DNA of 64,000 nt from Streptomyces sp. NBC_01439 (GCF_036227605.1 NZ_CP109487.1:8915001-8979000); one strand, 5' to 3'; counted from the first letter of the stretch, positions 48,835 through 57,871 are shown. The notes: a model not told the origin generated them from the letters alone. Made by a program: numbers and translations.

Positions 48835-50133
48835 ATGGTTCGACACGGATCCCTCTCCACACTGCGGCACAAGCCGTTCAGATTATTCCTCCTGGCGCGT
48901 CTGACCTCGATGAGCGGAACGGCGATGGCCCCCGTGGCCCTGGCCTTCGCCGTGTTCGGATTCGACAGCAGCCCGGCGTCCCTGGCGATCGTCCTCGCCG
49001 CCAACACCGCCCCGCAGCTCGTCCTGCTCCTCGTCGGAGGAGTGATCGCGGACCGGTTCTCCCGCCAACGCGTCATCGTCATCGGCAATGTGCTGCCTGC
49101 GGCCACCCAGGGCTGCGTCGCACTGCTCGTGGCGACGGGAACGGCCACCACCGGGCGGATCGCCCTGTTCGCGGCACTGGCGGGCTGTGCGTCGGCACTG
49201 ACCCAGCCCGCCATGAACAGTGTGCTGCCGCAGCTCGTCGAGCCCGGCGAGCTGCAGCAGGCGAACGCGCTGATGCGGTTGCCCATCAACATCGTCCGCG
49301 TCCTCGCGCCGGCGGTCGGCGGCGTCCTCGTCGCCTTCGTCGGACCGGAACTGACCCTGGGCTGGGACGCCGCCAGTTTCGCGGTCGCGGCCTTCCTCTG
49401 CAGCCGTCTTGGCGTGTCCGGACCCGCCAAGACCACGGCCTCAGTCTTCCGCGACTTCAAGGACGGCTGGAAAGAGTTCTCCCGTCTCTCCTGGATCTGG
49501 TCCTATACGTTGTCCGGCACCGTGGTCGTCGCCCTCTGGCTCGGCGGCTATCAGCTCCTCGGTCCGGTGATGGCCCAGAACAGTCATCTGGGTGCCGCTT
49601 CCTGGGGAATCGTCCAGGGGGCATTCGCGGCGGGCCTGCTCCTGGGTGGAATCGTTTCACTCAAATGGAAGCCGTCCAGGATCATGGTCGTGTGTGTATG
49701 CGCCAACCTGCCCCTGGCGCTTCCCTTCCTCGCACTCGCCTGGGGCGCGCCGCTGGCGGTGCTGGCCGGGGCGAGCGTCATGGCGGGCATCGGCCTCGAC
49801 ATCGCGATCGTGTGTTGGAACACCGCCGTGCAGGAACAGCTCCCGTCGGAGGTGCTCGGGCGGGTCAGCTCCTTCAATTCGGTCGGTGAGCTCATGTCCG
49901 TGCCGCTGGGCTACCTCGTCGTGGGCGCTGCGGCGACCTCCCTCGGTACGGAATCCGTCCTTCTCTGGAGTGCCGTACTGATGGTCCTGACGAGCCTGGT
50001 GCTGCTGCTCGCCCCGAGCATGTGGGCGGTGCGCAGGCTGCCCGCGGACCCGGGTCCGGCCGCCGTCGCGGCGGGGGACCTGGACCGAGGGGCCCGGACC
50101 GGCCGGGTGCCCGATCAGGTGGCCCGCCCGTAA
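48835..50133 (+). CDS. MFS exporter
   Basis: The 432-residue transporter has about 12 hydrophobic segments and the loop GGVIADRFSRQRVIVIG between helices 2 and 3. The central NSVLPQLVEPGELQQANALM and the later IAIVCWNTAVQEQLPSEVLG segments are typical of the MFS_3/enterobactin exporter-type drug exporters. The last 19 bp overlap the convergent NlpC/P60 gene. Substrate unknown; a second siderophore or drug exporter is possible. Confidence 0.88.
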   Translation: MVRHGSLSTLRHKPFRLFLLARLTSMSGTAMAPVALAFAVFGFDSSPASLAIVLAANTAPQLVLLLVGGVIADRFSRQRVIVIGNVLPAATQGCVALLVATGTATTGRIALFAALAGCASALTQPAMNSVLPQLVEPGELQQANALMRLPINIVRVLAPAVGGVLVAFVGPELTLGWDAASFAVAAFLCSRLGVSGPAKTTASVFRDFKDGWKEFSRLSWIWSYTLSGTVVVALWLGGYQLLGPVMAQNSHLGAASWGIVQGAFAAGLLLGGIVSLKWKPSRIMVVCVCANLPLALPFLALAWGAPLAVLAGASVMAGIGLDIAIVCWNTAVQEQLPSEVLGRVSSFNSVGELMSVPLGYLVVGAAATSLGTESVLLWSAVLMVLTSLVLLLAPSMWAVRRLPADPGPAAVAAGDLDRGARTGRVPDQVARP

Positions 50134-50612
50134 CGGACCGCTGTGCTCCAGATCCGCTCCAGGCGCACCCGGGTGCCGGGACGTGGAGCGTGCCAGATGC
50201 GGTCGTCGCCGGCGTAGATCCCGACGTGGGTCATGGTCGCGCCGCTGGGGAAGAAGACCAGGTCCCCGGCCGCGCGATCGGCCTCGGGAATGTGGACGGT
50301 GTGCTCGTACTGCTGCTCGGCGGTGCGCGGGAGCCGTTTGCCCGCCTTCTTGAAGGCGTAGAGGGTCAGGCCCGAGCAGTCGAAGCGTTTGGGACCGGTG
50401 GCGCCGTAGGCGTACGGCGAGCCCTGTTTGGAGGCGGCCACCGCGACGGCTCTGGCGCCGTACGGGGCGGCGGCGTGCGCCGGGGCCGCCGGGCCGGTCG
50501 TTACGGCGGCCGTCAGGAGCAGCAGGGAGAGTATGGCGCGGGCCCTGGGGCAACAACACGTGGGGAGAAGGCCCTTGGGGGCCTTTCGGAAGTCGGTCCT
50601 GGGGCAGGACAT
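50115..50612 (-). CDS. Secreted NlpC/P60 peptidoglycan hydrolase
   Basis: The 165-residue protein has a signal peptide (ILSLLLLTAAVTTGPAAPAHA) and an NlpC/P60 domain with the catalytic Cys in KRFDCSGLTLYAF, His in TMTHVGIYAGDDR and the third polar residue in IWHAPRPG. Such enzymes cut D-Glu-meso/LL-diaminopimelate bonds in the wall. There is no coiled coil, unlike RipA-type proteins. GGAGGT lies upstream of the ATG at 50612. Confidence 0.9.
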   Translation of the reverse strand: MSCPRTDFRKAPKGLLPTCCCPRARAILSLLLLTAAVTTGPAAPAHAAAPYGARAVAVAASKQGSPYAYGATGPKRFDCSGLTLYAFKKAGKRLPRTAEQQYEHTVHIPEADRAAGDLVFFPSGATMTHVGIYAGDDRIWHAPRPGTRVRLERIWSTAVRYGRAT

Positions 50613-50899
50613 CGTGATACCTCCGCAGTCGGTTGGCGGGTAACAGTCAGATCAGTGGAAGGAGTCCTGTTCTCGGTCGGATGCGTCGGGGCTCTGACGG
50701 CGGACCAGTTTTCTCCGACGGGATCCACCGAACAGCGCGGGACACAGTCTCATTTGTCTCGATTTTGCATTCGATTCGAGATCATATGCCTGAATGATTG
50801 CCGGATGGGCACGCCCGACACGCTGGTCCGCGGCGCCATCGCCGGCTCGCCCCGGATAATTGACGGGAGGTCGGGGCCGCCGACTTTTAAGATCATCGG

Positions 50900-51943
50900 A
50901 TGGAGTATCCCCGCTATCCCGCGAAGCCCCGCCCCGGTGACCAGGTCGCCGTGATTTCACCCTCTTCCGGCCTCCCCGGCCTGTTCCCGCGCCCCTACGA
51001 GTTGGGGCTGAGCAGGCTCCGGGACGACTTCGGACTGAAGGCGGTGGAATACCCGACGACCCGGACGATGGGTGCGACGCCCGAGGCGCGCGCCGCGGAC
51101 ATCCACGCGGCCTTCGCGGACCCCGACATCAAGGCGGTGATCGCCAGCATCGGCGGCGACGACCAGATCACCGTCCTTCCCCACCTCGACCGCGACCTCC
51201 TGCGCGCCAACCCCAAGCCGTTCTTCGGCTACAGCGACAACACCAACCTGTTGCTGTTCCTGCGGGGCTTGGGCATCGTCGGCTACCACGGCGGTTCGGT
51301 CATGGTCGGGTTGGGACGGCCCGGCGCGATGCACCCGTCGACCGCCGACTCCCTCCGGGCCGCGCTGTTCACCTCGGGCGCGTACGAACTCACCGCGGCG
51401 AGCGCCTGCGGGGACACCGACAGGCCCTGGGACGACCCGCAGACGTTCGCATCCGAGCCCCCCATGGAACCCGCCGACGGCTGGTCCTGGCACAACGCCG
51501 ACCGGGTCGTCGACGGCATCAGCTGGGGCGGCAACCTGGAGATCATCTCCTGGCTGCTGATGGCCGACCGCGTGGCGGGGCCGGTCGACGCCTACGCCGG
51601 CAACGTGCTGTTCCTGGAGACCTCCGAGGAAATGCCGGCTGCCGAAGAGGTCTACCGGATCCTGCGCGGCATGGGCGAACGCGGGCTGCTGCGGCAGTTC
51701 CCCGCGCTGCTCATGGGCAGGGCGAAGAGCTGGTCGTTCGAGAACCGGCTCGATGCCGGGGCGAAGGCCGAGTTCCGCCGGCAACAGCGCGAGGCCGTCC
51801 TCCGGGCCCTGCGCCAGTACGCCCCCGACACCATGGCGGTGTTCGACGTCGACTTCGGCCACACCGACCCGCAGGTCGTGATCCCGGTCGGAGGCCGCAT
51901 CCGGGTGGACGGCCCGGCACGCCGGATCGTCGTCACGTACTGA
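50900..51943 (+). CDS. S66-family serine peptidase (LD-carboxypeptidase/MccF-like)
   Basis: The 347-residue protein has PGDQVAVISPSSGLPGLFPR, the nucleophile in KPFFGYSDNTNLL, WGGNLEIISWLL, LFLETSEEMPAAEEVYRILR with the Glu, and VDFGHTDPQVVIPVG with the His. The S66 family includes LdcA, which trims murein tetrapeptides, and MccF, which destroys microcin C-type aminoacyl-nucleotides. The sequence DNTNLL and the long middle part are closer to the MccF side, so self-protection or antibiotic inactivation is possible. The ribosome binding site is weak. Confidence 0.88.
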   Translation: MEYPRYPAKPRPGDQVAVISPSSGLPGLFPRPYELGLSRLRDDFGLKAVEYPTTRTMGATPEARAADIHAAFADPDIKAVIASIGGDDQITVLPHLDRDLLRANPKPFFGYSDNTNLLLFLRGLGIVGYHGGSVMVGLGRPGAMHPSTADSLRAALFTSGAYELTAASACGDTDRPWDDPQTFASEPPMEPADGWSWHNADRVVDGISWGGNLEIISWLLMADRVAGPVDAYAGNVLFLETSEEMPAAEEVYRILRGMGERGLLRQFPALLMGRAKSWSFENRLDAGAKAEFRRQQREAVLRALRQYAPDTMAVFDVDFGHTDPQVVIPVGGRIRVDGPARRIVVTY

Positions 51944-52016
51944 GTCCGGCCCGGCGGTCGTCGGAGCAGTGGGCGCGCATCGCCGGGGGCCATGAAGGCC
52001 GCGGTGATGCCCGCCG

Positions 52017-52049
52017 CCCGGAGAGCGCCCCCGGCGGGCGCTCTCCGGG
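52017..52049. terminator. Hairpin terminator after the S66 peptidase
   Basis: CCCGGAGAGCGCCC and GGGCGCTCTCCGGG pair perfectly (14 bp) over a 5-nt loop. Confidence 0.8.
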
Positions 52050-52102
52050 CGACCGGGGAACCCCTGCCCGCGGGCCCGCCCGTTGACCGGGGGAGGACGG
52101 TC

Positions 52103-52378
52103 CTACGGCGCTCCGCAGGCGACCGGGACCGCGGCCCGGGGAGCGATCCGCATCCGGTCCCGCGCGTACTCCACGGTCTCGCCCGGCAGGATCAGCAGCC
52201 CGGGCTCCCCGTCCTGACCCGCCCCGCCGATCGGCTGCACCTGGACGGCCGGGCCGAGCCCGCCGGCCATGAACACCGTCGGGTCGACCTCCCAGCCACG
52301 TGCGGCGAGCCACAACTCCAGCGCCGCCGTGTTCCGTTCCCCCGCGCCGCGCGGCCACTCGAACGTCGTGCTCCCCAT
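52103..52378 (-). CDS. Small hypothetical protein (91 aa)
   Basis: The protein starts MGSTTFEWPRGAGERNTAAL and contains LELWLAARGWEVDPTVFMAG and GEPGLLILPGETVEYARDRM. No signal peptide or membrane segment is seen. The mixed but ordered composition and a GGGGGCAGGG site upstream suggest a real gene. Family unknown. Confidence 0.5.
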   Translation of the reverse strand: MGSTTFEWPRGAGERNTAALELWLAARGWEVDPTVFMAGGLGPAVQVQPIGGAGQDGEPGLLILPGETVEYARDRMRIAPRAAVPVACGAP

Positions 52379-52454
52379 CCCTGCCCCCTGTAGGTGGTCG
52401 GATCACCGCCGATGATCCTGCCACCCCCCTCTGACAGTTGCAGCCCGATATCGG

Positions 52455-52496
52455 CGCGCGCCCGCACCCCCGCCGTGCGGGGAGTGCGGGCGCGCG
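52455..52496. terminator. Hairpin terminator after the lamin-tail protein gene
   Basis: CGCGCGCCCGCAC and GTGCGGGCGCGCG form a 13-bp stem with a 16-nt loop, beyond the minus-strand stop at 52519. Confidence 0.65.
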
Positions 52497-52518
52497 TCAG
52501 GCCGGTGACCCGTCGGGG

Positions 52519-53010
52519 TCAGCCGTTGCGGTGGTGCCGGCGGCCGTCCCAGGAGTCGGTGTCGAGGACGTTGCCGCGGTTGTCGCGCAGGGTGGCGGTG
52601 TCGCGCTCGTCCCAGATCTGGTGGCGGCGGTCCTGGTAGACGTCGCGGCGGGTGTCGCGGCCCTGACCGGTGTGGACCCGCACGGTCGACCGGCCGTCCA
52701 GGCGGAAGTCGCCGAAGCGGTAGCGGTTGCCCTGCCGGTCGGTGAGGGTGAAGCCGCGCAGGTTGACGCTCCTGCGCCCGGTGTTCTCGACCTCGACCCA
52801 CTCCCGGTTCAGTGCCCGGTCGGAGCGGTCGCGGTCGCGGCCGCCGGTGCCGTACTGGACGTCGCTGATGACGATCGAGGAGTGCGGAGCCCGGTGGTCG
52901 CGGTCGCGCCAGTGGTCGTCGGCGGAGGCCGGGAGGGCGGCGGCGCCGACGAGGGCGCCCGCGGCCAGGAACGCGGCGACGAACCGGCGGGTGGCGAGAG
53001 AAGCAGACAT
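52519..53010 (-). CDS. Secreted lamin-tail (LTD) domain protein
   Basis: The 163-residue protein has a signal peptide (RRFVAAFLAAGALVGAAALP...ASA) and one lamin-tail domain: NREWVEVENTGRRSVNLRGF, TLTDRQGNRYRFGDFRLDGR, VRVHTGQGRDTRRDVYQDRR and IWDERDTATLRDNRGNVLDT. Bacterial LTD domains are extracellular and often paired with nucleases or used for attachment; here the domain is alone. The protein is very rich in Arg and Asp. Confidence 0.87.
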   Translation of the reverse strand: MSASLATRRFVAAFLAAGALVGAAALPASADDHWRDRDHRAPHSSIVISDVQYGTGGRDRDRSDRALNREWVEVENTGRRSVNLRGFTLTDRQGNRYRFGDFRLDGRSTVRVHTGQGRDTRRDVYQDRRHQIWDERDTATLRDNRGNVLDTDSWDGRRHHRNG

Positions 53011-53441
53011 GAAATGACCCCTTCAACAGACAGCAGCCCGGTCCCGCCTCGTGTGCGGCGGATGGGCCTGGAACGTTCCCGGCGTCCTGCCGAGGAGCCA
53101 CACTCTGACCCCCAACCACCATCAAAAGCCACCAATTCGGGGCGTGTTGCAAAATGCGGATGTATCGGTGACTCTCCCGTGTATCGGGCACATATCAATG
53201 CCGTGCTGATGTGAACGGCCGGAGCGCGCCGAACAAGCCTTGGCAGGCCCGGAGACGGAGGCGTTCGCGTACCGACACGCCGCCCTCGCGACCCCCTCCC
53301 GCTCTGCGCCGAACGGGTTCAGGCTCCTGTAACGACTGCTCCGACCGTTTCTTCGGACACCCTCTCGTCGATGGTTCTGGTGTTCTGTCCTTCGGAGCCG
53401 CCGGCGGGCGTCAAGGTGCTCTCAGGCGGCGTCGGGCAGCG
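53011..53441. other. Intergenic region without recognised gene
   Basis: This 431-bp stretch holds the presumed promoter of the lamin-tail gene and the 3' flank of the aldo/keto reductase gene. The part around 53100-53210 is less GC-rich than the surroundings. I see no RNA gene, repeat or terminator that I can support. Confidence 0.5.
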
Positions 53442-54341
53442 TCAGGCCGCGGAGCCGCCGATCGAATCGAGGAGCTTCAGCTCGTCCGCCGTCAGTCGCA
53501 GTGCGCCCGCCGCCACGTTGTCGGCGAGGTGATCCGGGTTGCCGGTCCCGGGGATGGCCAGCACATGGGCGCCCTGCCCCAAGATCCAGGCGAGCCGCAC
53601 TTGTGCCGGTGACGCTCCGTGGGCCCGGGCGACGGCGAGGACCTCGTCGTGCTCGGTCCGGACGGCGCCGGACTCGCGCCCCTCTCCGGCTATGGAGAAG
53701 AAGGGCACGAAGGCGATGCCGCGCACCGCGCAGGCGTGGAGCATCCCCGTCCGGTCGGGCGCGTCGATGCCGAAGCGGTTCTGAACGCACACCACCGGTG
53801 CGATCGCCTCGGCCTGGGCCAGGTGGTCCGGGCGGGCGTTGGAGATGCCGAGGTGACGGACCAGTCCGGCGTCGCGCACCTCGGACAGGGCCCCGAAGTG
53901 CTCGCTGACGGACTCCTGGCCCATGATGCGGAGGTTCACCACGTCGAGGTGGTCCCGGCCGAGTTGGCGCAGGTTCTCCTCGACCTGGCCGCGCAACTGG
54001 TCGGGCCGGGCCGACTCGGCCCACCCGCCGCAGGCGTCCCGGGCGGGGCCGACCTTGGTGGAGATGACGAGGTCGTCCGCGTAGGGCGCCAGCGCCGAGT
54101 TGATCAGCTCATTGGCCGAACGCAGCCGCGAGAAGTAGAACGCGGCGGTGTCGATGTGGTCGACGCCGAGTTCGACCGCCCGGCGCAGGACGGCGATCGC
54201 CCGGCCGCGGTCGCTGGGAGTGCCCTCGTGGAAGGCCGCGCTGCTGGTCAGGCGCATGGCGCCGAAACCGATCCGGTTGACCGCGAGGTCACCGAGCACC
54301 CATGTGCCCGAAGCTGCTGCGGCAACCGTGTGCGACGTCAT
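53442..54341 (-). CDS. Aldo/keto reductase
   Basis: The 299-residue TIM-barrel oxidoreductase has NRIGFGAMRLTSS, the catalytic Asp/Tyr region GVDHIDTAAFYFSRLRSANE, the Lys in LVISTKVGPAR, and the cofactor region GLVRHLGISNARPDHLAQAE and AWILGQGAHVLAIPGTGNPD. The position of the usual catalytic His holds Asn-Leu (VVNLRIMG), as in several bacterial AKRs. NADPH is the expected cofactor. ATG at 54341 was chosen, with GGAGTTG upstream; ATG 54371 is also in frame. No partner gene. Confidence 0.88.
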   Translation of the reverse strand: MTSHTVAAAASGTWVLGDLAVNRIGFGAMRLTSSAAFHEGTPSDRGRAIAVLRRAVELGVDHIDTAAFYFSRLRSANELINSALAPYADDLVISTKVGPARDACGGWAESARPDQLRGQVEENLRQLGRDHLDVVNLRIMGQESVSEHFGALSEVRDAGLVRHLGISNARPDHLAQAEAIAPVVCVQNRFGIDAPDRTGMLHACAVRGIAFVPFFSIAGEGRESGAVRTEHDEVLAVARAHGASPAQVRLAWILGQGAHVLAIPGTGNPDHLADNVAAGALRLTADELKLLDSIGGSAA

Positions 54342-54602
54342 CTGATTGATCAACTCCATCCGATGGGCCATCGTCCCCCGATGGTTCGGGGCGAGGCGGG
54401 TCCTGGAGTATGCGCAGGTGGACGCCGTGCCGGAAAGGCGTGCAGGGGCGCGGGAAGATCACATCGCGAGTCGGAATCCTGAGGGTGCGCGGGGCGTTAT
54501 TCCTACTGAAGCTTCCTGCCCCCGCCCGTGCCCGGGAGCGTGCAGTCGAGTCGCTCTACCCGATAATGGTGGTGACGGTGCATTTGTGCGGAGGAGGCCG
54601 GA

Positions 54603-54848
54603 ATGGGACGAGACAGCAGGTACGAACTGGTATTCGCCGGCCCTGACCACGTGGTACCGGGCGGCGAGGAATCGGTCCTCGTGCACCGCACCGACCGGAC
54701 CGGCCCCGGCGGCCATCCGATCTACGCCGACGAGACGGGAATCGTGCAGGCGGAGATCAGCGATCAGGGCGACGTACGCATGATCGCGAGCGGCGGTCAC
54801 CAGGAACCGGCATCGCGGGTGAGCGTGCGGGCCGTGCCCAGCGCGTGA
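54603..54848 (+). CDS. Small conserved-looking protein (81 aa)
   Basis: The protein starts MGRDSRYELVFAGPDHVV and ends near RMIASGGHQEPASRVSVRAV. It resembles small Streptomyces proteins of the DUF6296 type, by memory only. AGGAGG lies just upstream of the ATG. It has no signal peptide or membrane segment. Confidence 0.65.
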   Translation: MGRDSRYELVFAGPDHVVPGGEESVLVHRTDRTGPGGHPIYADETGIVQAEISDQGDVRMIASGGHQEPASRVSVRAVPSA

Positions 54849-54893
54849 CACGGAGTGGTCCGCCGGCGCGGGTGCGCCACTGGTCAGCCACCG

Positions 54894-55343
54894 TCATCCG
54901 GAAACGTCGATCCCGGGTGGGCACGGAACCTCGCACCAGACGCGCTTGCCGTCCACCCCCGGTTCGGAGCCCCATTCCCGGGCCAGACGTTCCACGATCA
55001 GCAGTCCGTGACCCACCGGCCCGCCCCGGTCGCCCGGCCCGCGCGCAGGCACCCGCACCGGCGGGGCCGGGTTGGAGTCCGTGACCTCGATCCGCAGCCG
55101 CTCGGCCGAGCAGTCGAGGACGAGCGCGCGGGGTCCGCCACCGTGCAGGCAGGCGTTGGCCACCACCTCCGACACCAGCAGGAGCACGTCCTCGGCGCTC
55201 TCGCGGTCGTTCTCCCCCGTCCCCGGGAGCCAGCGCCAAGCGGTCAGTGCCTGGCGGGCGAAGTCACGGCTGCGCGAGACGACATCGGTGGTTCCGGACA
55301 GCACCAGGCTCCAGATCCGGTCGGACGGCCCGCGCTGCTCCAT
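54894..55343 (-). CDS. Anti-sigma factor kinase-like HATPase
   Basis: The 149-residue ATP-binding protein of RsbW type has N-box VSEVVANACLHGGG, the acidic EVTDSNP and G-box GPVGHGLLIVERLAREWGS. It follows the STAS-domain gene by 5 bp, and the sigma factor gene lies just before that. The three probably form a partner-switching module in which this protein binds either the sigma factor or the unphosphorylated STAS protein. Confidence 0.88.
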   Translation of the reverse strand: MEQRGPSDRIWSLVLSGTTDVVSRSRDFARQALTAWRWLPGTGENDRESAEDVLLLVSEVVANACLHGGGPRALVLDCSAERLRIEVTDSNPAPPVRVPARGPGDRGGPVGHGLLIVERLAREWGSEPGVDGKRVWCEVPCPPGIDVSG

Positions 55344-55348
55344 GACGC

Positions 55349-55720
55349 TCAGGCTCCCCCGCCGCGCGGCGTCCTCAGGGCTTCCGTCACATCGGAGTGG
55401 ACGGGGAACACCCCGTCCGCACCGGTGATCCGGAACATGCGGGCGACAGGTCCGTGCAGACCGGCGAGTTCGAGGCCGGCTCCGGCCTCCTGTGCCGCGA
55501 GGCGCGTGTTCAGCAGCACGTTCAGCCCGGTGGAATCGCAGAATCCCAGGCCCGCCATGTCGACCAGCAGTCGACGGCCCGGGGCGAGTGCCCCGTCGAG
55601 CGCGTCCCGCAGCGGCTGCGCCGTGTCGTGGTCCAGTTCTCCCGCGAGCGTGAGGACAACCGCTGCGTCCACCGTCCTCACCGCGACGGTGAAGCGTTCA
55701 CTCCCCGCTTCCGGCGCCAT
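55349..55720 (-). CDS. STAS-domain anti-sigma factor antagonist
   Basis: The 123-residue protein of RsbV/SpoIIAA type carries VVLTLAGELDHDTAQPLRDA and the phosphorylation-site strand LGFCDSTGLNVLLNTRLAAQ, with Ser or Thr in DST as the target. It lies between the sigma factor gene and the anti-sigma kinase-like gene, on the same strand. Confidence 0.9.
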   Translation of the reverse strand: MAPEAGSERFTVAVRTVDAAVVLTLAGELDHDTAQPLRDALDGALAPGRRLLVDMAGLGFCDSTGLNVLLNTRLAAQEAGAGLELAGLHGPVARMFRITGADGVFPVHSDVTEALRTPRGGGA

Positions 55721-55804
55721 CCGGCATCACCCTTCCTCATGCACTTCTGCACCTGCCCGGGTTCCGGCGCGATATGCCCGTCCGTCCCGTGCGGAAGGGG
55801 CGCC

Positions 55805-56668
55805 TCAGGCCGCCCCGGCCCCCGGTTCTTCCGCGAGCAGTCCCTCCCGCAGCCGGCCCAGGATGCGGCCCAGCAGCCGGGAGACGTGCATTTGCGACAT
55901 GCCCAGGCGTTCGCCGATCTCGGCCTGGGTCAGCTCCTCCCCGAAGCGCAGGGCAAGGATCGTCCGGTCCCGTTCGGACAGTTCTCCCAGCAACGGCCGC
56001 AGCGATTCCAGGTCCTCGACCGTCTCGAAGCGACCCTCCTCGATGCCGAGGCTCCGGGGCGACACGCCGGGGGTGTCGTCGTCCTCCGCCGTTACGGGGG
56101 CGTCGAGGGACAGGCTGGCGAAGCCGTTGGCCGCGAGCCGCCCCTCGTGGACCTCCGCCACCGTGATGTCCAGCCGCTCGGCGAGCTCCCGCGCACCCGG
56201 AGCGTGGCCCAGCTCCTGCTCCAGGGCGTCGTTCGCCTTGGCCAGATCGATGCGCAGCTCCTGTAGCCGGCGCGGTACGCGGACGGCCCAGGCCGTGTCA
56301 CGGAAGTAGCGCTTGATCTCTCCCACGATGGTGGGCAGGGCGAACGACATGAACTCGAACCCGCGCTCCGGATCGAACCTGTTGATGGCCTTGATCAAGC
56401 CGATGGTGCCGACCTGCAGGACGTCCTCCCACGGCGCGCCGACGTGACGGACGCGCGTGGCCGCGTACTTCACCATGCTCAGGTTCAGCTCGACCAGGGT
56501 GTTGCGCACGTACGAGTACGCTGCGGTCCCCTCGTCCAGTTCGAGCAGCCGTCGGAAGAGCGTGACCGACAGGTCGTGGGCGTCGGCGGTGCTCACGGAC
56601 CGCGGATCGCGCACCTCGCGGGGATCCTGCGGCGCGGAGCCGGCCCGGCTACGGAGAGTGGCAAGCAT
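55805..56668 (-). CDS. SigB/F/G-type sigma factor
   Basis: The 287-residue sigma factor has regions 2 to 4: YVRNTLVELNLSMVKYAATR, DVLQVGTIGLIKAINRFDPE, EIKRYFRDTAWAVRVPRRLQ, region 3 around ELAERLDITVAEVHEGRLAA, and region 4 RDRTILALRFGEELTQAEIG followed by MSQMHVSRLLGRIL. This is the stress/sporulation group of Streptomyces. GGAGG lies upstream of the ATG at 56668. It is grouped with a STAS antagonist and a HATPase downstream. A relative of the same group starts at 63312. Confidence 0.93.
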   Translation of the reverse strand: MLATLRSRAGSAPQDPREVRDPRSVSTADAHDLSVTLFRRLLELDEGTAAYSYVRNTLVELNLSMVKYAATRVRHVGAPWEDVLQVGTIGLIKAINRFDPERGFEFMSFALPTIVGEIKRYFRDTAWAVRVPRRLQELRIDLAKANDALEQELGHAPGARELAERLDITVAEVHEGRLAANGFASLSLDAPVTAEDDDTPGVSPRSLGIEEGRFETVEDLESLRPLLGELSERDRTILALRFGEELTQAEIGERLGMSQMHVSRLLGRILGRLREGLLAEEPGAGAA

Positions 56669-56745
56669 GAGGCCTCCTCGGGGAGTTCCCTCAAGCCCCA
56701 TACCCGCTCACGAGGGGTTGAAGCTGTGCGCGCCGTGGCCGTGCG

Positions 56746-57255
56746 TCACTCTTCGTGAGCGGGTGCGCGGCCCAGGGCGCGGTACCGGTCGAACGCCTCG
56801 CGGGCGTCCGGTACGAACGCGGGGCTGCGGACGAGCTCGTCGAGTTCGGGCTCGGTCAGCCAGTCGTACCAGGCGACTTCCGTGGGGTCGGGCCGGACCG
56901 GCTCTGTGATCACGACTTCGTGGAGGCCCAGCCAGTAGGGGCTGATCGCCCCGTCGCACGGGAACTTGAGCACGAAGCGGGGAACGCCGTGGACCCCGAG
57001 CTCCTCCGCCAGCTCCCTGGCCGCGGCCTCCCCGTACGACTCGCCGACGTCGACGGCGCCACCGAGCATCCAGTTGAACTGCCCGGGGAACCGCGACGCG
57101 TCGTCCGGGCGACGGTGCACGAGGATCCGGCCGTGTTCGTCGCGGCACACGATCGTCGCGACGCGGTGCGGCCAGCGCTCCCGGATCGCCTCCGCCCGGT
57201 CCACGACGGCCACGACGTGATCCCGCTCATCGACCCGCTCGACCAGTTCGCCCAT
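56746..57255 (-). CDS. Nudix hydrolase
   Basis: The 169-residue protein has the Nudix box GAVDVGESYGEAAARELAEE (G-x5-E-x7-RE-x2-EE-x-G complete) and upstream RVATIVCRDEHGRILVHRRP. The arrangement VVDRAEAIRERWPHRVA with the downstream EVAWYDWLTEPELDEL recalls the YfcD/Idi-like bacterial Nudix group. It hydrolyses a nucleoside-diphosphate-linked substrate that cannot be named. It lies 77 bp before the sigma factor gene, on the same strand. Confidence 0.9.
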   Translation of the reverse strand: MGELVERVDERDHVVAVVDRAEAIRERWPHRVATIVCRDEHGRILVHRRPDDASRFPGQFNWMLGGAVDVGESYGEAAARELAEELGVHGVPRFVLKFPCDGAISPYWLGLHEVVITEPVRPDPTEVAWYDWLTEPELDELVRSPAFVPDAREAFDRYRALGRAPAHEE

Positions 57256-57295
57256 GGGACAGATGATCGCAGGGTCCTCGCCCCCGGTCCCGTAC

Positions 57296-57331
57296 GGGTG
57301 TCCGCCCGGCCGCGGGGCCGGGCGGACACCC
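57296..57331. terminator. Hairpin terminator of the copper operon
   Basis: A 16-bp perfect stem (57296-57311 and 57316-57331) with a 4-nt loop lies just beyond the stop at 57341. Confidence 0.8.
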
Positions 57332-57340
57332 GACAGCGGG

Positions 57341-57871
57341 TCAGCTGCCGGGCCGGACCACCACCGCCACCACCTCGACCGGCGCGCTGTAGCGGAAGTG
57401 GAGGACGAACGGCACCATGTCGCCGGCCTCCCAGCGGGTCTCCTTCGCCCGCGTCGTGATGCTCAGGTCCAGCGGGGACATGGTGACGGTGCCGCCCGCG
57501 GGCACCCGCACTGGAGCCGCCGTCCGTACGAGGTCGGGCCCGAGCCCGGAGCTCTCCCGCCTGCTGAGCAGCGTCTTCTCGACGCCGGACGACGTCACCT
57601 CGATCAACTGGTCGTCCGCGCCACCGATGTTGGTGATGTCGAAGAAGGCGGCCGTGTCCCGGCCGCTGCCGTCGGGCAGCAGCACGCGGCCGTTCCCGGC
57701 GGCGATCTGCGGCGGGCTGCCCGCGGCGCCGGTCGAGGTCCATGCCGTCAGACCGGCCAGCGCGAGCGCACAGGCCACCACCGGGACGATCGCGGCGCGC
57801 AGACCCTCGCGCACGCGTCGATCGATCGGGAGGCGGCCGCTCGGGATCCACTTCGAAAGCGAACGCGTCAT
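57341..57871 (-). CDS. PCu(A)C-fold protein lacking copper ligands
   Basis: The 176-residue protein has one N-terminal membrane segment (AAIVPVVACALALAGLTAWT) and an extracellular domain that follows PCu(A)C copper chaperones: TAAFFDITNIGGADDQLIEV, VRVPAGGTVTMSPLDLSI and WEAGDMVPFVLHFRYSAPVE. The family binds copper through a His/Met set (H-Mx10-M-x21-HxM). Here the His after the first strand is absent and HLML reads LSIT, so the site is lost. Its start overlaps the ATPase stop as ATGA. It may bind another partner or metal. Confidence 0.82.
   Translation of the reverse strand: MTRSLSKWIPSGRLPIDRRVREGLRAAIVPVVACALALAGLTAWTSTGAAGSPPQIAAGNGRVLLPDGSGRDTAAFFDITNIGGADDQLIEVTSSGVEKTLLSRRESSGLGPDLVRTAAPVRVPAGGTVTMSPLDLSITTRAKETRWEAGDMVPFVLHFRYSAPVEVVAVVVRPGS

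Noticed and set aside
48835..50133. Second siderophore exporter assignment for this MFS gene
   Set aside because: It is related to the same MFS subgroup, but no iron box or siderophore gene lies next to it, so only a general exporter call is supported.
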